A DNA stretch of 57,591 bases from a virus: the IMG/VR virus record IMGVR_UViG_3300042892_000963, positions 1 through 57,591 of that record, one strand, 5' to 3'. The notes below the pieces were generated by a model. It was not told the origin of the DNA. It saw nothing but the letters and a program-made list of their open reading frames with translations, and did no database searches. Positions within the stretch are counted from its first letter, which is position 1, and each line of letters begins with the position of its first letter. Made by a program: the position numbers and the translations under genes. This document shows positions 7,652 to 15,400 of the stretch, one piece after another.

Positions 7652-8479
7652 ATGCGTACATTTAATATCAACCAACTTACTATCAGTAATAACTTACCGT
7701 TTGTTCTTATTGCTGGTCCGTGTCAAATAGAAAGTCAGGCCCATGCAGAAGACACCTGTGCCAGACTTATTGCTATCACAGCATTGCTGGGCATTCCTCT
7801 AATCTACAAAAGTAGTTTTGACAAAGCTAATCGTTCTAGTATTAGCACTAAACGAGGTGTTGGCATTGAAGAAGGATTACAGATTCTCAATACCATCAAG
7901 CACACTTTTGGAGTGCCTGTTTTAACAGATATTCACGAAAGTTATCAAGCACGAGAATGTGCTGATGCAGGTATTGATATATTACAAATACCTGCGTTCT
8001 TATGTAGACAAACTGATCTATTGTTAGCAGCTGGAGAAACTGGCTGTGCAATCAATGTCAAGAAGGGACAGTTCCTTGCTCCCCACGATATGAAAAACGT
8101 TGCTGCAAAAATTGCGTCAACTGGCAATGAACGCATTATGCTATGCGAAAGAGGATACACTCATGGATACAATAATCTTGTGGTTGACATGCGCAGTCTA
8201 CCTATTATGGCAAGCACTGGCTATCCAGTGGTCTTTGATGCCACTCATTCTGTTCAACAGCCTGGGGGAATGGGAGAAAGATCTGGAGGAGATAGGACCA
8301 TGGTCCCGTACTTGGCGAGAGCTGCTGTAGCCACAGGATGTGTGTCTACACTGTTTATGGAATGTCACGAAGATCCAGATCGCGCTCCTAGCGATGGACC
8401 CAACATGATCAAGCTAGACGACCTCAGCGATATTTTAAAAGACCTGGTAGCCATAGATGAAATTGTCAAAAGAAGATAG
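7652..8479 (+). CDS. kdsA: 3-deoxy-8-phosphooctulonate synthase (Kdo-8-phosphate synthase)
   Basis: A 275-residue TIM-barrel enzyme that condenses phosphoenolpyruvate with arabinose 5-phosphate to Kdo-8-phosphate. Family motifs in order: [87 protein letters not shown], and [17 protein letters not shown]. The FDATHS and MECHEDP residues match metal/substrate ligands. Length equals bacterial KdsA (about 280). An upstream in-frame TTG at 7637 is rejected in favour of the ATG. With kdsB it could raise CMP-Kdo supply for LPS remodelling during infection. Confidence 0.92.
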   Translation: MRTFNINQLTISNNLPFVLIAGPCQIESQAHAEDTCARLIAITALLGIPLIYKSSFDKANRSSISTKRGVGIEEGLQILNTIKHTFGVPVLTDIHESYQARECADAGIDILQIPAFLCRQTDLLLAAGETGCAINVKKGQFLAPHDMKNVAAKIASTGNERIMLCERGYTHGYNNLVVDMRSLPIMASTGYPVVFDATHSVQQPGGMGERSGGDRTMVPYLARAAVATGCVSTLFMECHEDPDRAPSDGPNMIKLDDLSDILKDLVAIDEIVKRR

Positions 8480-9281
8480 AGCTGGTTGGTCTAAAGAACA
8501 AAGACGGTTTTATAAAGCAAATGGGTATCCCATGCCGTCTGCAGTAATCGGTGAATCGCCACCCGCCGATCATGATCCTAACACAAAAATTACAGTTCTC
8601 TGCGTGAGATTCGGCAACAAGTACGGCCGTGAATATGTAGAGCGTCTGCGTAATATGGTTGCAAGGCATCTCACAGTTCCTTATGAATTTGCCTGCCTCA
8701 CTGACGATCAACATGATATCGCCGGAGTACGCAAGATATATCAACCCAATGCCAACTATGCCAGAGGATGGTGGCACAAGGTTCACATGTTTGATTCTGC
8801 CTTACCTCTCAGAGGAAGAATACTCTATCTCGATCTCGATGTGGTCATTCATGCCAATATGAACAAGCTCACAGGATATCATCCCAACAGCTTTATAGGT
8901 ATTCACGATTTCAACAGAAAATTTTTCCCCAGTTGGAACTATCTCAACAGCTCAGTGTTAGCATGGACTCACGGAACTCAAAGCCATATCTTTAATCAGT
9001 TCAAACTCAACCCATCAGAAGCTCAACGGCTGCAAGGAGATCAAGATTGGATTTGGAAAATAGCTAAAGATAGAATGACGTTTTGGCCTAGAGATTGGAT
9101 TATGAGTTACAAATGGGAGATTCGAAGCAGAGACGAGCTCACTATGGCTAACGGCAGAAGGCAGTTCAAAACGGTAAGACACGATGTTAGCCCTCCCTCG
9201 AATTGTAGTATTGCGGTATTTCACGGTGAACCAAATCCGCAGGATGTTCAGGATAGATTTGTAGTTGACAACTGGCGGTAA
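8457..9281 (+). CDS. Glycosyltransferase, GT8-like GT-A fold
   Basis: A 274-residue protein. [15 protein letters not shown] starts a nucleotide-sugar binding Rossmann-like fold. [11 protein letters not shown] contains the metal-binding D-x-D of GT-A enzymes. [11 protein letters not shown] and GDQDWIW correspond to later acceptor and donor-site motifs of GT8-type enzymes, and AVFHG near the C-terminus fits the second metal histidine. It overlaps the kdsA end by 23 nt, so the two are co-expressed. It probably transfers a sugar to a surface glycan or virion component; donor unknown. Confidence 0.75.
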   Translation: MKLSKEDRAGWSKEQRRFYKANGYPMPSAVIGESPPADHDPNTKITVLCVRFGNKYGREYVERLRNMVARHLTVPYEFACLTDDQHDIAGVRKIYQPNANYARGWWHKVHMFDSALPLRGRILYLDLDVVIHANMNKLTGYHPNSFIGIHDFNRKFFPSWNYLNSSVLAWTHGTQSHIFNQFKLNPSEAQRLQGDQDWIWKIAKDRMTFWPRDWIMSYKWEIRSRDELTMANGRRQFKTVRHDVSPPSNCSIAVFHGEPNPQDVQDRFVVDNWR

Positions 9282-9293
9282 TGATGTTATACT
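9265..9293 (+). promoter_or_regulatory. Sigma-70 promoter directing a leaderless transcript
   Basis: TTGACA (9265-9270), 17-nt spacer, TATACT (9288-9293). Exactly 6 nt separate the -10 box from the ATG at 9300, so the predicted transcription start falls on the start codon. The same geometry occurs upstream of the DnaJ-like gene (38619-38647). Confidence 0.75.
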
Positions 9294-9299
9294 TGTAGT

Positions 9300-9530
9300 A
9301 TGAAAATTACTACACATCAGAGTCAAATTCGCACAATCAAACGAGACGATCCCCGTTTTCGTATCGTTGACAAATTTGTAACCTGTGGTAGAGCAGGATT
9401 TGAAATTTCAAAACAATGCCCACGTGAGTACGGATTGATTTTATCTGAATGTATCGATCGAGGATGGATTCAACCTGTGGCTTATATGACAGAACGTGAA
9501 CTTCTTATTTCGGGATTATCTAATGATTAA
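9300..9530 (+). CDS. Small hypothetical protein (probable leaderless mRNA)
   Basis: A 76-residue mixed-charge protein (KITTHQSQIRTIKRDDPRF at the start) with a Cys in FVTCGRAGF and another in ISKQCPREYG. No family recognised. No ribosome site fits between promoter and ATG, so translation should start on a leaderless message. Its end overlaps uvdE by 8 nt, which suggests it is translationally coupled to DNA repair. Confidence 0.7.
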   Translation: MKITTHQSQIRTIKRDDPRFRIVDKFVTCGRAGFEISKQCPREYGLILSECIDRGWIQPVAYMTERELLISGLSND

Positions 9531-10587
9531 ACGCATAGGCTTTGCCTGCAAATGGATTGACGGTCCTAGTCAGATCAACGGTGTCAAACAAAAAGACAAC
9601 TGCAAACAGTACAACACTGGCAGTACCACAGTAGCATGGTTGAAGCGCCAAGAACCCAAAGTAGCAGAACAGAAGCTGTGGGATCTAATGGTCCAGAATA
9701 TTGAATCAATTCGTAAACTTGTAGAGAAAGTGGGTGATCTAGATGACGAACTTCGTATGGTACGTCTCGGCAGCGATATTCTGCCTGTATACACTGAGCG
9801 CAATTACAGCTGGTTTTGGCGTCAAGCTGATGTGGTCAAATATGCCGAAACACATTTTGCCGAGGTGGGGCGTATTGCTAGAGATCGTAACGTTCGTCTT
9901 AGTTTTCATCCTGGCCAGTTCACTGTTCTTGCAAGTGATAATCCCGATATTGTTGATCGTAGCGTAGAGGAGTTTGAATATCATGTGGACATGGCTCGCT
10001 GGATGGGATATGGTAAAACGTTTCAAGACTTTAAGATCAATGTGCATATCGCTGGCCGACAAGGCCCATCCGGTATCCGTAGTGCTTTGGCACGGATGAG
10101 CCCAGAGGCGCGAAACTGTCTTACTATCGAAAACGATGAGATGACATGGGGTATTGAACACAGCATCGAATTGGTCAAAGACTGTGCATTGGTCTTAGAC
10201 ATTCATCATCACTGGATTAAAACTGGAGAATATATTGACCCGAATGACGACCGTGTTAAGCGGATTATTGATAGTTGGCGTGGTGTGCGCCCTGTGTTAC
10301 ATTATAGTGTATCACGGGAAGACTGCCTTGATGCTCATCCCGGACACATCCGTCCCGATCTTTCGACCCTCTTAGAATCCGGACATAAGAAAGCAAAACT
10401 CAGAGCTCATTCAAACTTCTACTGGAATACAGCAGTGAATGAATGGGCACTGAGCTTTAGAGACCATTTCGACATCATGTGCGAAAGCAAGGCCAAAAAC
10501 TTGGCCTCATTTGCTCTACACGATCAAGACAAAACTGTTAAACAGGTTTTGGCTTGCGAGGAGCCTTTGGCGCTGGTGCTTTCTTAA
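9523..10587 (+). CDS. uvdE: UV damage endonuclease
   Basis: A 354-residue TIM-barrel endonuclease of the UVDE family. It nicks DNA 5' of cyclobutane dimers and 6-4 photoproducts using metal ions. Motifs: IGFACKWI at the N-terminus, RLSFHPGQFTVLAS, INVHIAG, LTIENDE, LVLDIHHHWI, LHYSVSRED, and RAHSNFYWN with metal-binding His, Glu and Asp. The start at 9523 begins the conserved IKRIGFACK, and the frame extends to an upstream alternative at 9496. The 3' end overlaps an opposite-strand gene by 50 nt. A light-exposed aquatic niche is consistent with this gene. Confidence 0.9.
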   Translation: MIKRIGFACKWIDGPSQINGVKQKDNCKQYNTGSTTVAWLKRQEPKVAEQKLWDLMVQNIESIRKLVEKVGDLDDELRMVRLGSDILPVYTERNYSWFWRQADVVKYAETHFAEVGRIARDRNVRLSFHPGQFTVLASDNPDIVDRSVEEFEYHVDMARWMGYGKTFQDFKINVHIAGRQGPSGIRSALARMSPEARNCLTIENDEMTWGIEHSIELVKDCALVLDIHHHWIKTGEYIDPNDDRVKRIIDSWRGVRPVLHYSVSREDCLDAHPGHIRPDLSTLLESGHKKAKLRAHSNFYWNTAVNEWALSFRDHFDIMCESKAKNLASFALHDQDKTVKQVLACEEPLALVLS

Positions 10588-10810
10588 CTGGTGCTTTCTT
10601 AACTGGTGCTTTCTTGGCAGGTGCCTGCTTAGCCTTAGCTACCGCTACTGCTTTGTTTTGGGCAGTGACTTCTGCTGCTGGTGTAGTTTCAACTACCAAT
10701 GGAATTGGTGTAACGGCGGCTGGCTCAGGTACCTTGTAAGGTGCTGATTCTACTGCCGGGGCTACTTCAGCTGGCTTGACTCCGAACATTTTTTTCAATA
10801 ATCCTAGCAT
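10538..10810 (-). CDS. Lys/Ala/Pro-rich basic protein, histone H1-tail-like
   Basis: A 90-residue protein reading leftward from ATG at 10808-10810, with a strong AAGGAG ribosome site upstream on the minus strand. The N-terminus MLGLLKKMFGVKP is amphipathic, and the middle is Pro/Val/Glu-rich. The last 35 residues contain tandem KKAPV repeats (KKAPVKKAPVKKAPAPKAP) encoded by a 15-bp direct repeat. Such tails bind DNA electrostatically (histone H1-like, AlgP-like). It converges on uvdE with 50 nt overlap. It could be a DNA-packing or virion-internal protein; function inferred from composition only. Confidence 0.7.
   Translation of the reverse strand: MLGLLKKMFGVKPAEVAPAVESAPYKVPEPAAVTPIPLVVETTPAAEVTAQNKAVAVAKAKQAPAKKAPVKKAPVKKAPAPKAPRKPKPV
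10574..10617. repeat. 15-bp tandem repeat encoding KKAPV
   Basis: About three copies of TGGTGCTTTCTTAAC (one strand) in direct tandem. They encode the KKAPV repeats of the basic protein on the minus strand, and the first copy overlaps the stop region of uvdE on the plus strand. Copy number could vary by slippage. Confidence 0.75.
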
Positions 10811-10839
10811 ATTAAAAATCTCCTTGTAGGTTATTTAGC

Positions 10840-10847
10840 GGTAAATA
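10840..10847 (+). promoter_or_regulatory. Late promoter-like box before the SOD gene
   Basis: GGTAAATA, 6 of 8 matches to TATAAATA, sits 5 nt before the ATG at 10853. No ribosome site fits between them, but AGGTTATTT lies upstream. It suggests late expression of SOD-iscU-iscA. Confidence 0.45.
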
Positions 10848-10852
10848 CAAGC

Positions 10853-11410
10853 ATGGCATACAATTTTATACAAAAATTCATAGTTGAAGGTCGCAAGGAC
10901 AAACTAATCCAGCTGACTCTGCCCTATGCCGATGATGAGCTTGCGCCAGTAAAAAGCAAAGCGACTATAGATTATCACTACGGAACACTCTACAAAGCCT
11001 ATGTTGATCGATATAACAAAGGAGAAGGTGATGATGATTTCAACGAAGCTGGGGCTTTTTTACATAATATCTACTTTGGTCAATTAAAATCACCCGAAGG
11101 TTCTAATAGACCCTATGATGCTATTTTACAGTTTATAGAAAAACATTTCAAAACTTTTGATCTATTCAAAAGTGAGTTTGAAAAGCAAGCTATGAAGATA
11201 CAGGGCAGCGGATGGGTGTATTTGGCTAAAGACGGTGAAATTAAAACCATTGTTAATCACGAAGTTAGGAACGATATTGTACTATTGATAGATTGGTGGG
11301 AACACGCTTGGGCGTTGGACTATCAGGCAGATAAAAAAAGCTATCTATCCAACGCATGGAAGATAATCGATTGGAGGATAATAAATGGCGTACTCGGACA
11401 AAGTAATTGA
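10853..11410 (+). CDS. Fe/Mn-type superoxide dismutase with capsid-targeting-like N-terminus
   Basis: A 185-residue protein of the iron/manganese SOD family, which disproportionates superoxide to oxygen and peroxide. All four metal ligands can be placed: His42 in DYHYG, His71 in FLHNIYFG, and Asp147 and His151 in IDWWEHAW. Supporting motifs are LPYADDELAP, GSGWVYL and the C-terminal NAWKIIDW. The loop between the first two ligands is about 18 residues shorter than in E. coli SodB. About 20 extra N-terminal residues contain FIQKFIVE followed by G, resembling a T4 prohead-protease site. It overlaps iscU by 26 nt. Fe versus Mn preference cannot be read. Confidence 0.82.
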   Translation: MAYNFIQKFIVEGRKDKLIQLTLPYADDELAPVKSKATIDYHYGTLYKAYVDRYNKGEGDDDFNEAGAFLHNIYFGQLKSPEGSNRPYDAILQFIEKHFKTFDLFKSEFEKQAMKIQGSGWVYLAKDGEIKTIVNHEVRNDIVLLIDWWEHAWALDYQADKKSYLSNAWKIIDWRIINGVLGQSN

Positions 11411-11771
11411 CCATTACGAAAATCCACGCAATGTAGGGTCGTTTGCTAAAGATGACCCAACAGTAGGCACAGGTATGGTAGGTGCTCCAGCGTGTGGTGA
11501 TGTAATGAAACTACAGATAAAGGTAGACGATGATACAGGTATTATTACAGATGCAAAATTTAAAACGTATGGCTGCGGATCGGCTATCGCGAGCTCGAGC
11601 CTCGTTACAGAGTGGCTCAAAGGAAAAACCCTCGACGAAGCAGGAACAATCAAAAACTCCAAAATCGCCGAAGAGTTAGCCCTACCCCCAGTTAAGATAC
11701 ATTGTTCAATTCTAGCAGAAGATGCTATCACCGCAGCCGTAAATGATTATCGTAACCGACACAGCAGCTAA
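11385..11771 (+). CDS. iscU: Fe-S cluster scaffold protein IscU
   Basis: A 128-residue full-length IscU. The three cluster-ligand cysteines are in APACGDVM (about 37), YGCGSAIASSS (about 63) and the C-terminal KIHCSILAEDA (about 107). The LPPVK segment just before the last Cys is the HscA-chaperone recognition motif, so the protein should be able to use the host HscA/HscB machinery. A strong GGAGGAT ribosome site precedes the ATG inside the SOD 3' end. It is followed by iscA with 29 nt overlap. No IscS desulfurase is seen, so sulfur must come from the host. Confidence 0.93.
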   Translation: MAYSDKVIDHYENPRNVGSFAKDDPTVGTGMVGAPACGDVMKLQIKVDDDTGIITDAKFKTYGCGSAIASSSLVTEWLKGKTLDEAGTIKNSKIAEELALPPVKIHCSILAEDAITAAVNDYRNRHSS

Positions 11772-12069
11772 GAAAGTTAAGCAAAATTTAGAGCGACGCG
11801 GTAAAGGTGTGGGCATTCGATTGGGTGTAAAAACTACAGGATGCAGCGGATTAGCCTATACTATAGAATACGTTGACGAGTACACCACCGAAGAGGGAGT
11901 TACTAATTTTGCTCAAAAAGACTTTGTGGTATTAGTAGATGCCAAAAGTTTGGCATATCTTAATGGCTTAACAATGGATTGGGTTCGCAATGGACTCAAC
12001 GAAGGATTCGATTTCGTCAATCCGAATGAACGCGATCGCTGTGGCTGTGGTGAATCATTTAGAATTTAG
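11743..12069 (+). CDS. iscA: A-type Fe-S carrier protein IscA
   Basis: A 108-residue HesB/IscA-family protein. The three conserved cysteines are in TTGCSGLAY (about 34) and the C-terminal DRCGCGESF. The A-type carrier receives clusters from IscU and passes them to apoproteins. It is translationally coupled to iscU. A second A-type carrier is encoded at 45908, so the phage has two, probably for different clients. Confidence 0.93.
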   Translation: MIIVTDTAAKKVKQNLERRGKGVGIRLGVKTTGCSGLAYTIEYVDEYTTEEGVTNFAQKDFVVLVDAKSLAYLNGLTMDWVRNGLNEGFDFVNPNERDRCGCGESFRI

Positions 12070-12346
12070 ACACAGGTAAGTCCACACTGGCAGGCATATT
12101 CCATATCTGCTTCTGCTCTACTCCTGTTCTTTGAGCAAACCTTTTGGCATCACAATCCCCGCAACAATGAAAAAAATTGTTGCTGAGTCGTTTCTTATCC
12201 ATGTGTTTGAGATCTCTTTCAAACACCGAATCACAAGCATCACATCTCAGCACTGCTATAGTCTTTTTTCTCTTATATAAATGTTCAACCCCGCATTTAC
12301 TGAGTCTAGAGTATTGATTTTGTTGAGTTTTGATTGTGAGAAACAT
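12059..12346 (-). CDS. Small zinc-finger protein
   Basis: A 95-residue basic protein on the minus strand. LRCDACDSVFERD and HCCGDCDAKRFAQ form a C-x2-C ... C-x2-C pattern typical of a structural zinc ribbon, similar to the metal-binding part of some phage HNH nucleases, but no HNH core is present. Its stop overlaps the iscA stop by 11 nt (convergent). It diverges from the giant fibre gene, leaving 72 nt between them. It might bind DNA; function unknown. Confidence 0.65.
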   Translation of the reverse strand: MFLTIKTQQNQYSRLSKCGVEHLYKRKKTIAVLRCDACDSVFERDLKHMDKKRLSNNFFHCCGDCDAKRFAQRTGVEQKQIWNMPASVDLPVSKF

Positions 12347-12378
12347 CTAGTATTTACATCCGGCTTATAAAACTTTGG

Positions 12379-12386
12379 GCTAAATA
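12379..12386 (+). promoter_or_regulatory. Late promoter-like box before the giant fibre gene
   Basis: GCTAAATA (6 of 8 to TATAAATA; the CTAAATA form is reported for T4-like cyanophage late promoters) lies 32 nt before the ATG at 12419, followed by CTAGGA as a ribosome site. Confidence 0.5.
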
Positions 12387-12418
12387 TTAGAGCATTTGCT
12401 CAATCTAGGATTCCAACC

Positions 12419-15400
12419 ATGGCAAGAAAGACTATTGATATTGGTGTTGTCGGTAATGACGGCACCGGAGACAGTATAAGAGATTCATTCCGTAAAGTCA
12501 ATGACAACTTTAGAGAACTTTACAGCTCACTAGGGCTCGGCGAAAGATTAAAATTCACCGGGCTTGAAGACGCCCCAGCTACCTATGTAGGGCAAAATGA
12601 TCCAGCTACTGGAAATACCCCAGTAGTCACTGTGAACAACACTGAGTCAGGGCTGGCATTTAAAAAACTTATCGCTGGTTCTGGTATCAGTATTGATTTT
12701 ACCACTAACCCCAACGAAATATCTATCAACGCAGACTTTGCTGAAATTGTAGCAGACACTACTCCCCAATTAGGTGGTGACTTATCAATGCGTTCCGGGG
12801 GAAATCAATATCGTATATTTGATGCTGGAACTGCAATTACTCCGCTGGAACCTATATTTTCAACAGAATTAGTCAACAAAAACTATGCCGATTCTAAAAT
12901 TTCCAGAGCGGGGGTTAATGCTATTGATCCTGCCACAGGAACAGTAGACGTTAGTTTCGGACGCATGAGCGGACCGTTGATCTTATCAAGAAGTCCAGAA
13001 CCAGATGATGACGAGTTGTACGGAGGCTTGATTGCAGCCACAAAACAATACGTAGACAGTTCAGCGTTCGGCAGCAGTGTGAATCTTTATGTAGCACTAA
13101 GTGGTGAGGATGATCGTCCTGGTGTGTCACCAGCTCTACAAGGTAGAGCGTTGGCCTATGCCTATCGCACACTTGAAGCGGCGCTGAAACGTGCTGAAGA
13201 ATTAGTGTTAGATTCACGACCAATTATCGGTCCTTATGAAAAGACCCTAACGTTTAATAATGGTGTATCAGAATGCTCACTGGCTGCTGTGGATACCTCT
13301 CCTATATCAGGTACAGGATTTGCAGGAACTGTGCGGATGAGCGTAGACACCGCAACGTTGGTCAGTGTTGGCACAAACTATTATGCTGGAGATATATTAC
13401 AAATTGCAGGCGGTACAGTAGCATCGGGCGGTAGTGCTTGTTTTATTGAAGTATTATCAACACTAACTACTCCTGGAGCTATTGTAACATTTAGAATTAT
13501 ATCAACTGGGGTGTATTCTGCACTGCCCGGTGCAACCGCTGTGTCGACCACAATCAGCACCAGTGCTGCACCAGTAGGTATTGGTGCGATCGGTGCTGGT
13601 GCTACATTCAATCTTACCTACAAGGTCGGTTCAGTTTCTATATCTAACGGAGGCACAGGATACAGTTTGGTGTCTGTGAGAATAACCGGTGGTGGTGGCA
13701 CAGGAGCATTTGGTACAGCAGTTGTTACCGCAGGTGTTATCACCAGTGTGACTATCACAGATAAAGGAGCGGGCTTCGTCAGCTTACCTACCTTTATAGT
13801 TGATCTTCCTAGATTCTTGATATTCACTAATGGTCTGCGCACAGACTTTACCGGTGATGTTTCAACATCAACTCCAGAAGCTATTAGAGGACGAGACATC
13901 AGAGAAGGACTGTTCCTACGCGGTAAGACCAGTGGAGCATTGGCACAGATCCTCGACCATTCTGGTGCATTAGATAGCGGTGGAAATGAGATATTCGATG
14001 TGGATATCATCTACGGCACGTTTCAAATCGGTGAAAGCATAACCTACGGTGACATCGCAAGAAATATACAGATTAGTATATTAGTAGAAAGCGGCGAATA
14101 CTATGAAAACTATCCATTAAGAGTTCCGCCTAACGTCAGCGTGGTAGGAGATGAATTCCGCCGAGTGATATTTAGACCTCGACCAGGAACCTCAGCCAGT
14201 CCATGGGCTTTCCAAAAGTTCCGCAGAGATAGAACTATCGGTAATCAGGATACCATACGTCAGGTCTACAATGACACAACTGGTAATTGGGGTCCGCAGA
14301 ATGTGGTCCCTGATCAGTTAACTCTTGCACAGGTAGAGTACGGATATCATTATCTACAAGATATCACAGAACCAGTTTATCCCAAGATACAAAACAAAGG
14401 AGCATACGAATCTGCTGCTGATTTAATAAGATTGAATAGAACGTTTCTTCAAGAAGAAATTGTTGCAAGAATAGATTTCAACAAAATCAATAGCGTATCC
14501 CCGTTCAGTCCAACTTTCACATACAACAGGAATTTTTATAAACGCAGTATTGGACAATTAGTTGATGATTTAACTTTCGATCTCGACCGTGGCGGATATA
14601 ATAGAACCATTTCTAATGCGCTGAAATATTATCAAAACGATGTTGGAACACTTGTGATAACCACACAGCTGTCACAGTATCTGGCCGTGATAGATCTGTT
14701 CAATACCCTAGTACAGGCCATTATAGATAACACTGCAATCACAGGGTTGAAACAAACTCTGTTTTTCCAAACAATCGATCCTGCATTCCAAGCAGAGGTA
14801 GGTTCAGATGCTGTTATAGTGCTGTTGATTGATGCATTTAAAGATGTTATAGACGGATCTGGTTCAGTAAACTATCCTTTAGAAAACGAAGAAATGGATG
14901 TGTTCTTGGCCAACGACACTGTGCGTTGGCAGGCTATATCAGCTATAGGACACGGCGGGTTCATGGGAGTATTAGATCCCACAGGTCAGATATTGTCCAG
15001 ATCACCTTACTTCCAAGAATGTGCTTCGTTCAGCCGCAGCCAAGATCGTCAGGTGTTTGCAGGTGGTATGTTCACTGACGGCTTTTCGGGCAACCTTGAA
15101 TTCAACGTAGATGCAGTGGTCACTCCCACAAGATTGTCTGTTAGTGATCTTGATAGATTTCCAGAACTTCCAGCATCGTTTATTGTTTTTGACAGTGTAT
15201 ATAGAATTAACTATGTCAGAGACTTTGTCTACGATAAAGACGGCAGTACAGCTACATTTATCTTAGACGAAACAACACCATGGCCATTTACAGTATTCAC
15301 ATTCGACTCTTCTGCTTGCAGCAGAGACACTGGGCTGATCCTAGACGGACTAGGTCGAGACATTGTACTGAATACCAACTACTGGACACGCCAGAACGGA

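Noticed and set aside
7825-7850. TTGACA with a TATTAG-like -10 inside kdsA
   Set aside because: The spacer is 16 and the -10 is poor. It falls early in a coding region with no downstream gene start.
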